Counted from the stretch's first letter, positions 1 to 7,839 are shown. The stretch: DNA of 64,000 nt from Neomegalonema sp. (GCF_028688855.1 NZ_JAQTXI010000001.1:263650-327649), one strand, 5' to 3'. A program made the numbers and translations. Notes: a model not told the origin generated them from the sequence alone.

Positions 1-310
1 GGATGCGGTCGAAGAAGCCGTTGGAGAAGGGCCATCCGCCCTCCTCGACGAGGACGCAGAGATTGCCGCCCTCGCGCGGCCAGTGGACCGCGCCCTGATG
101 GGCGGGCATCAGCGCCGCGACGCGCTCGACGCCGCTCTGGCCCTGAGGCAGATAGGGCCGCAGGAAGGGCGTGGGATAGCCGTATCCGGCGAGGCTCTGG
201 CCCTGGAGATTCGGCCAGAGCGCGCGCAGCACGCCCTGCACATGGCGCTGGGTCATCGCGCCGAGCTGGGTTTCGTAGAACTCCCGCAGGTGCAGAACGT
301 CCAGCCGCAC
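1..310 (-). CDS. Class I SAM-dependent methyltransferase, N-terminal part (cut by window edge)
   Basis: Only the first 103 residues are present; the gene runs off the left edge. It starts with GTG (308-310), supported by an AGGAGGA ribosome binding site about five bases upstream. The N-terminus reads LDVLHLREFYETQLG, followed by GYGYPTPFLRPYL and FFDRI. From memory this is the pattern of the methyltransferase that often sits beside gloB in Rhodobacterales, and GYGYPTPFLRPYL would take the place of the SAM-binding motif I. The substrate of that family is not known to me. The gene is on the same strand as the dehydrogenase upstream but is separated from it by 95 bases with a hairpin. Confidence 0.7.
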   Translation of the reverse strand, partial: MRLDVLHLREFYETQLGAMTQRHVQGVLRALWPNLQGQSLAGYGYPTPFLRPYLPQGQSGVERVAALMPAHQGAVHWPREGGNLCVLVEEGGWPFSNGFFDRI

Positions 311-325
311 GGCTCCTCCTCGCTT

Positions 326-354
326 CTCCGCGGCCCTGTCGCAAGGCCGCGGAG
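326..354. repeat. Perfect 10-bp inverted repeat upstream of the methyltransferase
   Basis: CTCCGCGGCC (326-335) pairs exactly with GGCCGCGGAG (345-354) around a nine-base loop. It lies between the end of the dehydrogenase gene and the methyltransferase ribosome binding site. There is no T-run on either strand, so it is not a standard intrinsic terminator. It could be an mRNA processing or attenuation hairpin. Confidence 0.5.
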
Positions 355-405
355 ATCATAACCCATCGTCGCGGCGAAGGCCATGAAGGGCGCGGAGCGC
401 AGGAG

Positions 406-1284
406 TCAGCGCGTCGGGACGGGCTTTTCTCCGCGATAATCGTAGAAGCCGCGCCCGGCCTTGCGTCCGAGCCAACCGGCCTCGACGTATTTCACCAGCA
501 GCGGGCAGGGGCGATACTTGCTGTCGGACAGCCCCTCGTAGAGCACGTTCATGATGGCGAGGCAGGTGTCGAGGCCGATGAAGTCGGCCAGCTCCAGCGG
601 GCCCATGGGGTGGTTGGCGCCGAACTTCATCGCGGTGTCGATGGATTCCACCCCGCCGACGCGCTCGTAAAGCGTGTAGACGGCTTCGTTGATCATCGGG
701 ATCAGCAGGCGGTTGACGATGAAGGCCGGGAAATCCTCGGCGAGGGCGGGCACCTTGCCCACGCTCACGATGAGGTCGCGGATCTGGTTGAACACGGCCT
801 CGTCGGTGCCGATGCCGCGGATCAGCTCCACCAGCTTCATCACCGGCGGCGGATTCATGAAATGCACGCCCATGAAGCGTTCGGGATAGCCGCTCACCGC
901 GCCGAGCCGCGTGATCGAGATCGAGGAGGTGTTCGAGGCGAGGATGGTCTGCGCGCCGACATGAGGGCGAAGGGTTTCGAAGATCCTGTTCTTGACCGCC
1001 TCGACCTCGGAGGCCGCTTCGATCACCAGATCCAGCGCGCCCAGCTCGGCGATGGCGCCCACGGGCCTGATCCGCGCCAGAGCCGCCGCCTTGTCCTCGG
1101 CGGAGATGGCGCCCTTGCGGAGCTGACGCTCCAGATTGCGGTCGATGACGGCCAGGGCGGCCTGCACCGCCTCGGGCTTGAGATCGTAGAGTCCGACCTC
1201 GCGCCCCGAAAGGGCGAAGACATGGGCGATGCCGTTGCCCATCTGCCCGGCCCCGATCACGCCGACGGTTCTGACGTCCTGCAT
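406..1284 (-). CDS. hbd: 3-hydroxybutyryl-CoA dehydrogenase
   Basis: A 292-residue protein of the 3-hydroxyacyl-CoA dehydrogenase family, which interconverts acetoacetyl-CoA and 3-hydroxybutyryl-CoA with NAD(P) in butyrate, fatty-acid or polyhydroxybutyrate metabolism. The Rossmann motif GAGQMG is at residues 11-16. The catalytic region SNTSSISITRL is followed by HFMNPPPVMKLVE, with His141 and Glu153 as the likely catalytic pair. The C-terminal domain includes NHPMGPLELADFIGLD and ends with the usual GRKAGRGFYDY. The start at 1284 is chosen because the family begins a few residues before GVIGAG and a GGGGGAG element precedes this ATG; the reading frame is open further upstream, but that part is arginine-rich and not conserved. 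Electron-transfer flavoprotein genes often lie next to this gene but are not seen here. Confidence 0.92.
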   Translation of the reverse strand: MQDVRTVGVIGAGQMGNGIAHVFALSGREVGLYDLKPEAVQAALAVIDRNLERQLRKGAISAEDKAAALARIRPVGAIAELGALDLVIEAASEVEAVKNRIFETLRPHVGAQTILASNTSSISITRLGAVSGYPERFMGVHFMNPPPVMKLVELIRGIGTDEAVFNQIRDLIVSVGKVPALAEDFPAFIVNRLLIPMINEAVYTLYERVGGVESIDTAMKFGANHPMGPLELADFIGLDTCLAIMNVLYEGLSDSKYRPCPLLVKYVEAGWLGRKAGRGFYDYRGEKPVPTR

Positions 1285-1342
1285 CGTCCGCTCCCCCCTG
1301 GGCCTCGCCCTGGGGCGGGCCGTCCTGCGAAATGACCGCGCC

Positions 1343-1371
1343 AACCTAGAAGCCGCAGGGAGAGCGCGCAA
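1343..1371 (-). promoter_or_regulatory. Candidate sigma-70 promoter for hbd
   Basis: On the minus strand TTGCGC (1366-1371) and TAGGTT (1343-1348) are 17 bases apart, about 60 bases upstream of the hbd start. This fits the loose alphaproteobacterial housekeeping consensus. It is a sequence match only. Confidence 0.45.
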
Positions 1372-1440
1372 GCGCCGATGGAGCGCGGGCGCAGAGGGAA
1401 TCCGGCTCCGGACGGAGCCCGGAATCCAGCCCTGGACATG

Positions 1441-1479
1441 GCCCGGCCCGCGCCTGGAAGAGCCCGGCCCGCGCCTGGA
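1441..1479. repeat. 18-bp direct repeat, two copies
   Basis: GCCCGGCCCGCGCCTGGA occurs exactly at 1441-1458 and 1462-1479, a 21-base period, in the hbd/I36-like intergenic region. It could be replication slippage in GC-rich DNA or a tandem protein-binding site. Confidence 0.7.
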
Positions 1480-1652
1480 TCCTGCGCGGCCTCTTCACGT
1501 CGGGCGCGCCTTGATCCGGACATCTTCTCCTGCGCACCATGATCCGCGCCGGGAGAGCGGAGCTTGTCGAAGGCGGGAGGCTCCCGGCGTTTCGTCCTCA
1601 GGAAGCCCGGGCGGATCCGCGCCTTCGTCCGCCGGGAGGAGGGATCTGCGTC

Positions 1653-2294
1653 ATGAGACAGCTTTCAGCCCTGGCCTTCCGCGCTCTGGGATTCGTCTGG
1701 CTCGCCGCCGCGCCTCTGGCGGCTCAGGACAAGCCGCCCGGCGGCCTTTTGGGCGCGCCCTGGCCGCAGGGCTCCGATCCGCGGCTCCTGTCCGCGCCGT
1801 CCTTCGATCCGCGCGTCCTGATCCGCGCTCCGGAGGACATGGCGGGCCGGGCGGGCTGCGTCTTCCACGAACATCCGAATTATGGCGGCCAGAGCCGCCG
1901 CGTCGTCGTCGGATGGGCCGCGATCCAGGAGCCGCGCAACATCCAGTACGCGCAGGCTGTGAACAACCTCGGCGACTGGTGGAGCGGCGGGCCCGCCTCC
2001 GTCGACTGCGACCGGACGGAGACCTACTGGTGCGTGGCCGATCTCTACGACCGCCCGGATCTGGGCGGCCGCAGGCAGACGATCCAGCCGGAGAGGGACG
2101 GCGTCTCCGCCGAGGAGGCCGCGCGGCTGCGCGCCGGGGAGATCGCCGCGAACCGGAACGCGGGCGACGGCGGATTCCGCTTCAGCACGGTCCCTCCCGT
2201 CGGGAGCGGGCCGCGCAACGTGGGGGTGCTCGGCGGACGGGTGGCTTCTCTGGCGGTGATCTGCCATTGGGCCTTCCCGAGCGTGGTCCGCTGA
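1653..2294 (+). CDS. Secreted peptidase-inhibitor-like (I36, crystallin-fold) protein
   Basis: A 213-residue protein. Residues 1-24 form a signal peptide ending at an Ala-X-Ala-type site (PLAAQ). The mature part contains CVFHEHPNYGGQSRRVVVG and, later, LYDRPDLGGRRQTIQ. These are two aromatic/Gly-Gly repeats of the beta/gamma-crystallin kind found in the peptidase inhibitor I36 family, so export and an extracellular or periplasmic inhibitor or structural role are plausible. Four cysteines in the mature part (in GCVF, DCDR, WCVA and ICHW) could form disulfides. The ATG at 1653 is chosen because it begins the signal peptide; an upstream extension would bury it. The gene stands alone, divergent from hbd and next to tRNA-Asn. 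The inhibitor function is inferred from the fold only. Confidence 0.6.
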   Translation: MRQLSALAFRALGFVWLAAAPLAAQDKPPGGLLGAPWPQGSDPRLLSAPSFDPRVLIRAPEDMAGRAGCVFHEHPNYGGQSRRVVVGWAAIQEPRNIQYAQAVNNLGDWWSGGPASVDCDRTETYWCVADLYDRPDLGGRRQTIQPERDGVSAEEAARLRAGEIAANRNAGDGGFRFSTVPPVGSGPRNVGVLGGRVASLAVICHWAFPSVVR

Positions 2295-2367
2295 AAGGGC
2301 GGCTTCCCGGTCTCGGGGCGACGTCCTGCATCTGTCTGGGAAACCGGCGCGCGAGCCTTGAAGGATA

Positions 2368-2442
2368 TGGCTCGGGAGGAGGGATTCGAACCCCCGGCCA
2401 GGCGGTTAACAGCCGCCTGCTCTACCGCTGAGCTACTCCCGA
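2368..2442 (-). tRNA. tRNA-Asn (anticodon GTT), CCA encoded
   Basis: The 75-nt minus-strand sequence folds as a complete cloverleaf: 7-bp acceptor stem TCGGGAG/CTCCCGA, D arm GCTCAGCGGTAGAGC, anticodon arm GGCGG-CTGTTAA-CCGCC with GTT in the loop, and T arm with TTCGAAT. Discriminator G and a genomically encoded CCA (2368-2370) follow. GTT reads AAC and AAU. Confidence 0.97.
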
Positions 2443-2459
2443 TCAGCGCCGTGGCGGGC

Positions 2460-2488
2460 TTATAACGCAGAGCTTTCGCCGTCGTCCA
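2460..2488 (-). promoter_or_regulatory. Candidate promoter for tRNA-Asn
   Basis: On the minus strand TGGACG (2483-2488) and TTATAA (2460-2465) are 17 bases apart. The predicted start is about ten bases before the mature tRNA 5' end, as expected for a single tRNA gene. Confidence 0.5.
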
Positions 2489-2593
2489 GAAGATTTTGCG
2501 CCGAGGCCCGCGCGTCTTCCCGCGCGCGCTCCGGAGCCTGGACCGCGCGCCGGACCCACGCCCTTTGCGAATCCCGGGGGCCGCCTTGCCGCG

Positions 2594-2621
2594 TTGCGCT
2601 TCCCGTCCGGGGGCTCTAAAG
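2594..2621 (+). promoter_or_regulatory. Candidate promoter for the olsBA operon
   Basis: TTGCGC (2594-2599) and CTAAAG (2616-2621) are 16 bases apart, about 30 bases upstream of the olsB start. The match is weak and the spacing short. Confidence 0.3.
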
Positions 2622-2652
2622 TCCCGGCGCCTGATCCTTGGACGGAGGACGC

Positions 2653-3456
2653 ATGCGAATCAAGGTCGGCCGGTTTCTGTTGCGGCTCGCCGAAAGCGAA
2701 GAGGACCTGCGCTCGGCGCAGCGCCTGCGCTACGCCGTCTTCGTCGAGGAGCTGGGCGCGGAGGCCTCGCCCGAAAACCGCGCCGCGCGGCTGGAGGCCG
2801 ATTCCTTCGACCCCTTCTGCGAACATCTCATCCTCATCGACGAGGAGGCCGTCCCCGACGACCCCCTGGACAAGGTGGTGGGCGTCTATCGTCTGCTGCG
2901 GGGCTCCGTGGCGCGCCGGGGGCCGGGCTTCTACTCGGCGAACGAATTCGACCTCAGCCCGCTGGATTCCTACCCCCGCGAAGTGCTGGAGATGGGGCGT
3001 TCCTGCGTGGCGAAGCCCTATCGCGGGGGCTCGGCGATGCAGCTGCTCTGGATGGGGCTGGCGCAATACATCGACATGCACGACATCGGCCTGCTGGCGG
3101 GCTGCGCGAGCTTCCACGGCTCGGATCCCCGGGCCATCGCCGAGCCGCTGAGCTATCTGCAGCAACGCAAGCTGGCGCCGCCGGAGCTGCGTCCGCGGTC
3201 CTGGGCGCGCCATTACGTCTCCATGGACATCCTGCCGCCCGATCAGGTGGATCCGGTCGCGGCGGTCAAGGCCATGCCGACGCTGATCAAGGGCTATCTG
3301 CGGGCGGGGGGGCTGGTGGGCGACGGCGCCTATGTGGACCACGCCTTCAACACGGTGGACGTCTGCTTCGTCGTGGAGACCAGCCAGATCGCCAACCGCT
3401 ACCGGAACTTCTACTCCCGCCAGACTCCGGAGCATCTGGACCGGCTGCTGGGATGA
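2653..3456 (+). CDS. olsB: L-ornithine N-alpha-acyltransferase (ornithine lipid synthesis, first step)
   Basis: A 267-residue GNAT-fold enzyme that transfers a 3-hydroxyacyl chain from acyl carrier protein to the alpha-amino group of ornithine, giving lyso-ornithine lipid at the inner membrane. Recognised from RLAESEEDLRSAQRLRYAVF near the N-terminus, the core EVLEMGRSCVAKPYRGG, and GCASFHGSDP typical of OlsB. Length is normal for the family. The ATG at 2653 has GGAGG five bases upstream; an in-frame TTG at 2638 has no such site. The stop overlaps the start of olsA (ATGA), so the pair is translationally coupled. In other Alphaproteobacteria this pathway is often induced by phosphate limitation; I do not see a clear Pho box here. 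Confidence 0.9.
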   Translation: MRIKVGRFLLRLAESEEDLRSAQRLRYAVFVEELGAEASPENRAARLEADSFDPFCEHLILIDEEAVPDDPLDKVVGVYRLLRGSVARRGPGFYSANEFDLSPLDSYPREVLEMGRSCVAKPYRGGSAMQLLWMGLAQYIDMHDIGLLAGCASFHGSDPRAIAEPLSYLQQRKLAPPELRPRSWARHYVSMDILPPDQVDPVAAVKAMPTLIKGYLRAGGLVGDGAYVDHAFNTVDVCFVVETSQIANRYRNFYSRQTPEHLDRLLG

Positions 3457-4298
3457 CCGGGACGCCTTCCGCGCCGCCCGCCGCCCCGCCTCCGGGAGCG
3501 CCGGGCGCTCCAGAGCCGTTCAGGCGGCGTTTCGCGCCGCCCGATCCCCTGCCGCCGCTGACCTTCCGCGAGAAGCTGCGGGCGGTCTGGCGGGGGGGGG
3601 TGATCCTGATCGTCACGGCGCTCCTGATTCCCGTCTATCTGCTGGCGCGGCTACTGCCAGGGCGTCAGCCCGACCGCTGGGTGGCGGGGCTCTGGGGGCG
3701 GATTCTGGTCCGTCTGGTCGGAGTGCGGCTGGAGATCGTCGGGGCGCCCATGAAGGAGCCGGGGGCTCTGGTGGCGAACCATGTCTCCTGGATCGACATC
3801 CTGGCTCTGGCGGCTGCGGCGCCTGCGCATTTCGTCTCGAAATCCGAGGTGGCGCATTGGCCGGTGGTGGGGTTCATCGCGCGCATCGCCGACGCCGAAT
3901 TCATCGAGCGCCGCCCGGCTCAGGCCCGCGAGCACGAGGCGCGGCTCGCCCGGCGGATCCGCGAAGGCGATCTCCTGTGCTTCTTCCCCGAGGGCACCAG
4001 CAGCGACGGACTCGTCGTGCTGCCCTTCAAGACCACGCTCTTCGCGATCTTCCAGGCCACGAAGGCCAAGGCTCAGCCGGTTTCGCTGAAATATACGCCT
4101 CCCGAACATTTGCCCCGGCGCTTTTACGGCTATTATGACGACCTGAGTTTCGGAGACTCGGCGGGCGCCGTCCTGGCGCGGTCGAGGGGCGGGAGGTTGA
4201 CCGTGACCTTCCATCCGCCCGTCGATCCGGCGGAGATTCCGGACCGCAAACGCATGGCCGCCTTTTGCGAGGCGCAGGTCAGGAGCGCCGCCCTATGA
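3453..4298 (+). CDS. olsA: Lyso-ornithine lipid O-acyltransferase
   Basis: A 281-residue membrane acyltransferase of the PlsC family that adds the second acyl chain to lyso-ornithine lipid. The HX4D motif is NHVSWID with His110 and Asp115, and the acceptor-binding motif FPEGTSSDG starts at about residue 178. One hydrophobic segment near residues 48-67 anchors the protein. The N-terminal 35 residues are proline-rich and probably disordered. PlsC proteins can also acylate lysophosphatidate; the direct overlap with olsB argues for the ornithine lipid role. The end overlaps the next lipoprotein gene (ATGA). Confidence 0.88.
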   Translation: MTGTPSAPPAAPPPGAPGAPEPFRRRFAPPDPLPPLTFREKLRAVWRGGVILIVTALLIPVYLLARLLPGRQPDRWVAGLWGRILVRLVGVRLEIVGAPMKEPGALVANHVSWIDILALAAAAPAHFVSKSEVAHWPVVGFIARIADAEFIERRPAQAREHEARLARRIREGDLLCFFPEGTSSDGLVVLPFKTTLFAIFQATKAKAQPVSLKYTPPEHLPRRFYGYYDDLSFGDSAGAVLARSRGGRLTVTFHPPVDPAEIPDRKRMAAFCEAQVRSAAL

Positions 4299-4768
4299 CT
4301 CATCCTCCGCTTCCTTCGACGAAGCTCCTCGCGCTCGGCCTTCTGGGCGCGGTTCTGCTGGCGGGCTGCGCGACCTCGCGCGCCACGACGGGGGAATCGC
4401 TCGGGCCGGGCTACACGCTCTATCCGGGGGAGTGGAAGGGCGGTTCGGTCACCACTCTGGCGCTGAGGGCCCGCGAGGACGGCGGCAAGGTCTCCTTCTG
4501 CGGCGCCTACGCCACGGTTCCGGGGCGGGACGGGCTGGAGCTGCACATTGATTCCTATGTGGCGAATCTCCTGCGCGGGGCGCGGGTGGGGCTCGGCGGA
4601 ACCTGGATGCTGCTGGATCTGAGCTTCCTGGCCGATCATGGCGCGGACGCCCGGTTCTCCGGCCGCCCGGCTTCCTGCGTGGTCACGGAGATCCCCTGGC
4701 GCGCGCGCTACGCCTCGACGCCGCTGGATTTCATGGCGCCCGGCTTCTTCGGGCGGCCCGCCGACTGA
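4295..4768 (+). CDS. Small lipoprotein of unknown function coupled to olsBA
   Basis: A 157-residue protein with a lipoprotein signal: a basic/polar start, a hydrophobic stretch and the lipobox LLAGC at about residues 22-26, so it should be lipidated and held at a membrane facing the periplasm. The mature part carries PGYTLYPGEWKGGSVTTLAL and several hydrophobic strands but matches no family I know. The start at 4295 overlaps the olsA stop in an ATGA, which supports it over an upstream in-frame start at 4265 that would hide the signal peptide. Co-translation with olsBA suggests a link to ornithine-lipid membranes, but this is inference from position only. Confidence 0.7.
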   Translation: MTHPPLPSTKLLALGLLGAVLLAGCATSRATTGESLGPGYTLYPGEWKGGSVTTLALRAREDGGKVSFCGAYATVPGRDGLELHIDSYVANLLRGARVGLGGTWMLLDLSFLADHGADARFSGRPASCVVTEIPWRARYASTPLDFMAPGFFGRPAD

Positions 4769-4787
4769 CGCCCCAAGGGCGACGCCC

Positions 4788-5699
4788 CTACTGCTTCTTC
4801 GCGCCGAATCCGCCCGAGAAGCTTTCGGCGCCGGGGCCTTCGAGGGCGAAGATCCCGCCGATCTCCGTCGCGTCGGGGCCGTAGAAGCGGGCGTCGAGGC
4901 CGCCGGAGAGGCCGCCCGCCGTCCGGACCTTTCCGGAGAGGCGGCCGTCCGCTCCGGCGCTCAGGGCGCCGGTCATGTCCAGCGATTCGTCGAGGATCTT
5001 CTCGCCTTGGGCGTCGCGCCCGACGGAGCTGCCCGTGGTGCTGAAGCTGGCGCTGCGTCGGGCGAAATCCGCCTCGATCCGGGCCTGGGCGCGCACGATC
5101 CGGAATTCCAGGGAATCGCCCGCCGAAGTCCGCATGCCCGTGGCCTCGCCGACGAAGGTCGCCTTGCCCGATTTCGGCAGATCGGCGGCGGCGGTCTCCT
5201 CGCCCGCGCTGAGCGAGCCGAAGCGGTTCAGGCCCGAGACGGCGTCCACGTCATACCAGAATCCGAAGGTCTGATGCGCGAAGCCCCCCTGATCGGGCGA
5301 GGCGATCACGGCGGCCTGCGTGCGCCCCGCCTTGCTCCGGTAGCCGACGAGCAGACCATCGTCCAGAGCCAGCTGCTTGTCGTCCTTGCTCCAGGAGGTC
5401 GAGAGGTCCGGCGTCGTCAGGGCGATCTCCGAGACCGCGCCCTGAGCGTCGCGCGAGAGGGTCAGCTCGTTCGCGGCGAGGGCCGAGAATCCGGTCCTGC
5501 GGGCGTCGCCGACCTTCTCGCCCTGCTGGACGACGAAGGAGCGGCCGAAGCCCGGCGCGACGGTCTTGCCCGGCGCGGCGGAGAAGGCGGCGGGCGTCGC
5601 CGCGAAGGAGGAGGGCTTGTCGCCCCCGCCGCCGCAGGCCGCCAGAAGAGTCGGAGCGGCGAGCGCGACGAGGATGCGCAGGAAGGCGGATTGTCCCAT
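4788..5699 (-). CDS. TbpB-like (transferrin-binding-protein beta-barrel) surface lipoprotein
   Basis: A 303-residue protein with a lipoprotein signal ending in LLAAC (Cys22), followed by a GGGGDK flexible tether. The C-terminal part has repeated beta-strand patterns and ends with GGLDARFYGPDATEIGGIF, the signature of the TbpB-type lipoprotein barrel (F-Y-G-P-x-A-x-E-x-G-G-x-F). Proteins of this class are surface lipoproteins; some bind host iron proteins or haem and some are exported by Slam, but no TonB receptor or Slam gene is adjacent, so ligand and export route are open. The ribosome binding site GGAGAG lies four bases before the ATG and is itself paired in a leader hairpin (separate entry). 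The gene converges on the olsBA-operon lipoprotein with a 19-base gap. Confidence 0.78.
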   Translation of the reverse strand: MGQSAFLRILVALAAPTLLAACGGGGDKPSSFAATPAAFSAAPGKTVAPGFGRSFVVQQGEKVGDARRTGFSALAANELTLSRDAQGAVSEIALTTPDLSTSWSKDDKQLALDDGLLVGYRSKAGRTQAAVIASPDQGGFAHQTFGFWYDVDAVSGLNRFGSLSAGEETAAADLPKSGKATFVGEATGMRTSAGDSLEFRIVRAQARIEADFARRSASFSTTGSSVGRDAQGEKILDESLDMTGALSAGADGRLSGKVRTAGGLSGGLDARFYGPDATEIGGIFALEGPGAESFSGGFGAKKQ

Positions 5700-5702
5700 T
5701 TC

Positions 5703-5750
5703 GCTCTCCGAGCCGAGGGTGAAGTCTGAAAATCTTCACTTCCGGAGAGC
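5703..5750 (-). promoter_or_regulatory. Leader hairpin that pairs with the RBS of the TbpB-like gene
   Basis: On the minus-strand RNA the 5' arm GCUCUCCG (5743-5750) pairs perfectly with CGGAGAGC (5703-5710). The 3' arm contains the GGAGAG ribosome binding site of the start codon at 5699. Nested inside, GTGAAG (5719-5724) pairs with CTTCAC (5734-5739). This could be an RNA thermometer or ligand-controlled translational switch. The inner palindrome could alternatively be a DNA operator. Confidence 0.55.
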
Positions 5751-5762
5751 AAGGATCGCGCC

Positions 5763-5791
5763 ATCATGGGATTTTGGCGAAAAAACCTGAA
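5763..5791 (-). promoter_or_regulatory. Candidate promoter for the TbpB-like gene
   Basis: On the minus strand TTCAGG (5786-5791) and CATGAT (5763-5768) are 17 bases apart. The predicted start lies just before the outer arm of the leader hairpin, so the whole hairpin would be transcribed. Both elements are poor matches to consensus. Confidence 0.3.
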
Positions 5792-5906
5792 TTAAGCGCG
5801 GCGCGGGAAGACGCCTCCCGAGAGAATCGTCCCGAATCTCATGGTTTCCGGAGGGTTTCCGGAGAGATCCGCCCCGAATCAGGACGGACGAGCGGCCTGG
5901 CCCTCT

Positions 5907-6674
5907 TCAGGCCGGCCCCAGATCGGCCCAGGGCTGCGGATAGCGCACGCCCTCCAGATAAAGCCCCTCGGAAGGCGCGAGAGGTCCGCAGGCGGCGCGG
6001 TCGCGGGCTTCGAGGATGCGGCGCATGTCGGCGGGAGCCCAGCGCCCCGAGCCGACCAGCGCCAGACTCCCCACCATCGAGCGCACCTGATGATGCAGGA
6101 AGCTGCGGGCGCGCGCGGTGATCTCGCAGCCTTCGGGAGTCGCATGGACGGAGAATTCGTCGAGCGTCCGCAGGGGCGAATCCGCCTGGCATTGCGACGA
6201 GCGGAAGGTGGTGAAGTCATGGCGCCCGAGCAGATGCGCCGCGCCCTCGGCCATGGCCGCCAGATCGAGGGGCGCCTTCACCCGCCAGGCGAGCCCTCTG
6301 GCGAAGGTCAGGGGCGCGCGGCGGTTGACGAGCTTGTAGCGATAGAGCCGCTCCAGAGCCGAAAACCGGGCGTTGAAGTCGAAATCCACGACATGGGCGG
6401 CCAGAATCGCGACGGGATCGGGCAGCAGATGCCGGTTCAGGGCCTCGATCAGGCGGAAGGGCTCCCAGCTCCTTTCAAGGTCGCAATGGACCACCTGACC
6501 CATGGCGTGGACGCCCGTGTCGGTGCGTCCGGCGGCGGTGATGGTGGGCGCTTCGGGCTCCAGCTTGCGGATGGCCTCTTCGAGCGCCTGCTGGACGCTC
6601 CGGGCGTTGGCCTGACGCTGCCAGCCCGCGAAGGGCGCGCCGCAATATTCCACGATGAGCTTGAAGCGGGGCAT
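5907..6674 (-). CDS. truA: tRNA pseudouridine(38-40) synthase
   Basis: A 255-residue enzyme that converts uridines 38, 39 and 40 of the tRNA anticodon arm to pseudouridine. The start [19 protein letters not shown], the catalytic-loop motif GRTDTGVHA (Asp52 as nucleophile) and the C-terminal [14 protein letters not shown] are diagnostic. Length is normal for TruA. The ATG at 6674 is the conserved N-terminus; the frame is open for a further 99 codons upstream, but that part is low-complexity and lies over the start of the divergent AbrB-like gene. A methionyl-tRNA formyltransferase gene is often nearby in Alphaproteobacteria, but none is seen on either side here. Confidence 0.95.
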   Translation of the reverse strand: MPRFKLIVEYCGAPFAGWQRQANARSVQQALEEAIRKLEPEAPTITAAGRTDTGVHAMGQVVHCDLERSWEPFRLIEALNRHLLPDPVAILAAHVVDFDFNARFSALERLYRYKLVNRRAPLTFARGLAWRVKAPLDLAAMAEGAAHLLGRHDFTTFRSSQCQADSPLRTLDEFSVHATPEGCEITARARSFLHHQVRSMVGSLALVGSGRWAPADMRRILEARDRAACGPLAPSEGLYLEGVRYPQPWADLGPA

Positions 6675-6819
6675 GAGGCCTCTCTGAACGACGGACCGGG
6701 GCCTTTTGGCCTCTCGCCGCCCGCATCGCAAGAGCCCGCGGCGCCGGAGCGGCGCGCCCTCTGGACGCGGAGCCTCGGCGGGCGCATGAAGGCCGCCGAC
6801 GGCGCGAAGGGGGATCATC

Positions 6820-7839
6820 ATGAGGGCGCGGGAGTTCGTGCGTTTGGCGGCTCTGCTGGGAGCGGCTCTGGCGGGGGGCGCTCTGGCGCAGGGTCTGGGT
6901 CTTCCGGCGGGCTGGATGCTTGGGGCGACGGCGGCCTCCCTCGTCATGGCGACGCTCGGCCATGACGCCAATCCGCCGGCCTGGCTGCGCGACGCGGCCT
7001 TTCTGGTCCTCGGCGTGATGCTCGGCTCCAGCGTGGACGAGCGGACCCTCCAGGAGGCCGCCCGCTGGCCCGCGAGCTTCCTGATTCTGGCGGTCTCGGT
7101 GGTGGCGATGATGGCTCTGGGCGCGGGGCTTCTGCGCAGGGGCTTCGGCTACGACGCCAATACGGCGCGGCTGGCTTCGGCGCCGGGGGCGTTGTCGGCG
7201 GTGATGGCCACGGCCCTCTCGACGCCCGGCTGCGACGTGCGCCGGGTGGCGCTGCTCCAGACCCTGCGGCTGATCGTGCTGGTGGCCTTTCTGCCGATCC
7301 TGCTCGACGCGGCCCTTCCGCCGCCCGCCTCGATGCCCGCGCCGGAGATTCTGGAGGATCCCCTCGAACTGGCGCTGGTCTTCGGGCTGGGAGGGCTCTG
7401 CGGCTGGCTGCTCACGCGGATCCGGACTCCTGCGGGCTATGTGATCGGCGGACTTCTGGCGAGTCTGGCGCTGCATCTTGCGGGGATCGTGCATGGGCGG
7501 CCTTCGGTCTGGTTCGCCGCGCCCGCCTATGTGGTGGTGGGGGCTCTGATCGGAGCGCGCTTCATGGGCGTGACCCGGGCGGAGCTGCGCGCGGCCTTCG
7601 GGGCGGCGGCGGCTCTGGTGGCCCTGCTGCTGGCGGTGGGCGGCGCGGGGGCGGCTCTGGCTTCATGGGCTTCGGGAGTCCCCTTCGCTCAGGCTGCGGT
7701 GGCCTTCGCGCCGGGCGGCGCCGAGGCCATGGCCGTGATCGGCCTGACCATGGGATTCGAGGCGGCCTATGTGGGCTCGCATCACATCGCCCGGATTCTC
7801 GCGCTTTCGCTGACGGCGCCTTTCTGGCTGAAACGCTGA
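6820..7839 (+). CDS. AbrB-family membrane protein (putative transporter)
   Basis: A 339-residue polytopic inner-membrane protein with about ten hydrophobic helices and two similar halves, each with a glycine-rich motif of the type LPAGWMLGA and TPAGYVIGG. This is the AbrB family, often labelled 'ammonia monooxygenase', which is a misnomer: it has no enzymatic motif and is probably a permease. The C-terminal [27 protein letters not shown] is typical. The ATG at 6820 is preceded by AAGGGGG. The gene is divergent from truA, with 145 bases between the two starts. The substrate is unknown. Confidence 0.85.
   Translation: MRAREFVRLAALLGAALAGGALAQGLGLPAGWMLGATAASLVMATLGHDANPPAWLRDAAFLVLGVMLGSSVDERTLQEAARWPASFLILAVSVVAMMALGAGLLRRGFGYDANTARLASAPGALSAVMATALSTPGCDVRRVALLQTLRLIVLVAFLPILLDAALPPPASMPAPEILEDPLELALVFGLGGLCGWLLTRIRTPAGYVIGGLLASLALHLAGIVHGRPSVWFAAPAYVVVGALIGARFMGVTRAELRAAFGAAAALVALLLAVGGAGAALASWASGVPFAQAAVAFAPGGAEAMAVIGLTMGFEAAYVGSHHIARILALSLTAPFWLKR

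Larger units (their letters stand above)
1285..1652. other. 368-base divergent intergenic region
   Basis: This lies between the divergently transcribed hbd and the I36-like gene. It holds the candidate hbd promoter and an 18-base direct repeat (1441-1479). I see no further gene or RNA. Open frames on both strands here are proline/arginine-rich and match no family I know. Confidence 0.5.

Noticed and set aside
2368..2442. tRNA-Asn as an integration site for a mobile element
   Set aside because: No integrase, direct repeat of the tRNA 3' end or foreign-looking genes lie on either side.
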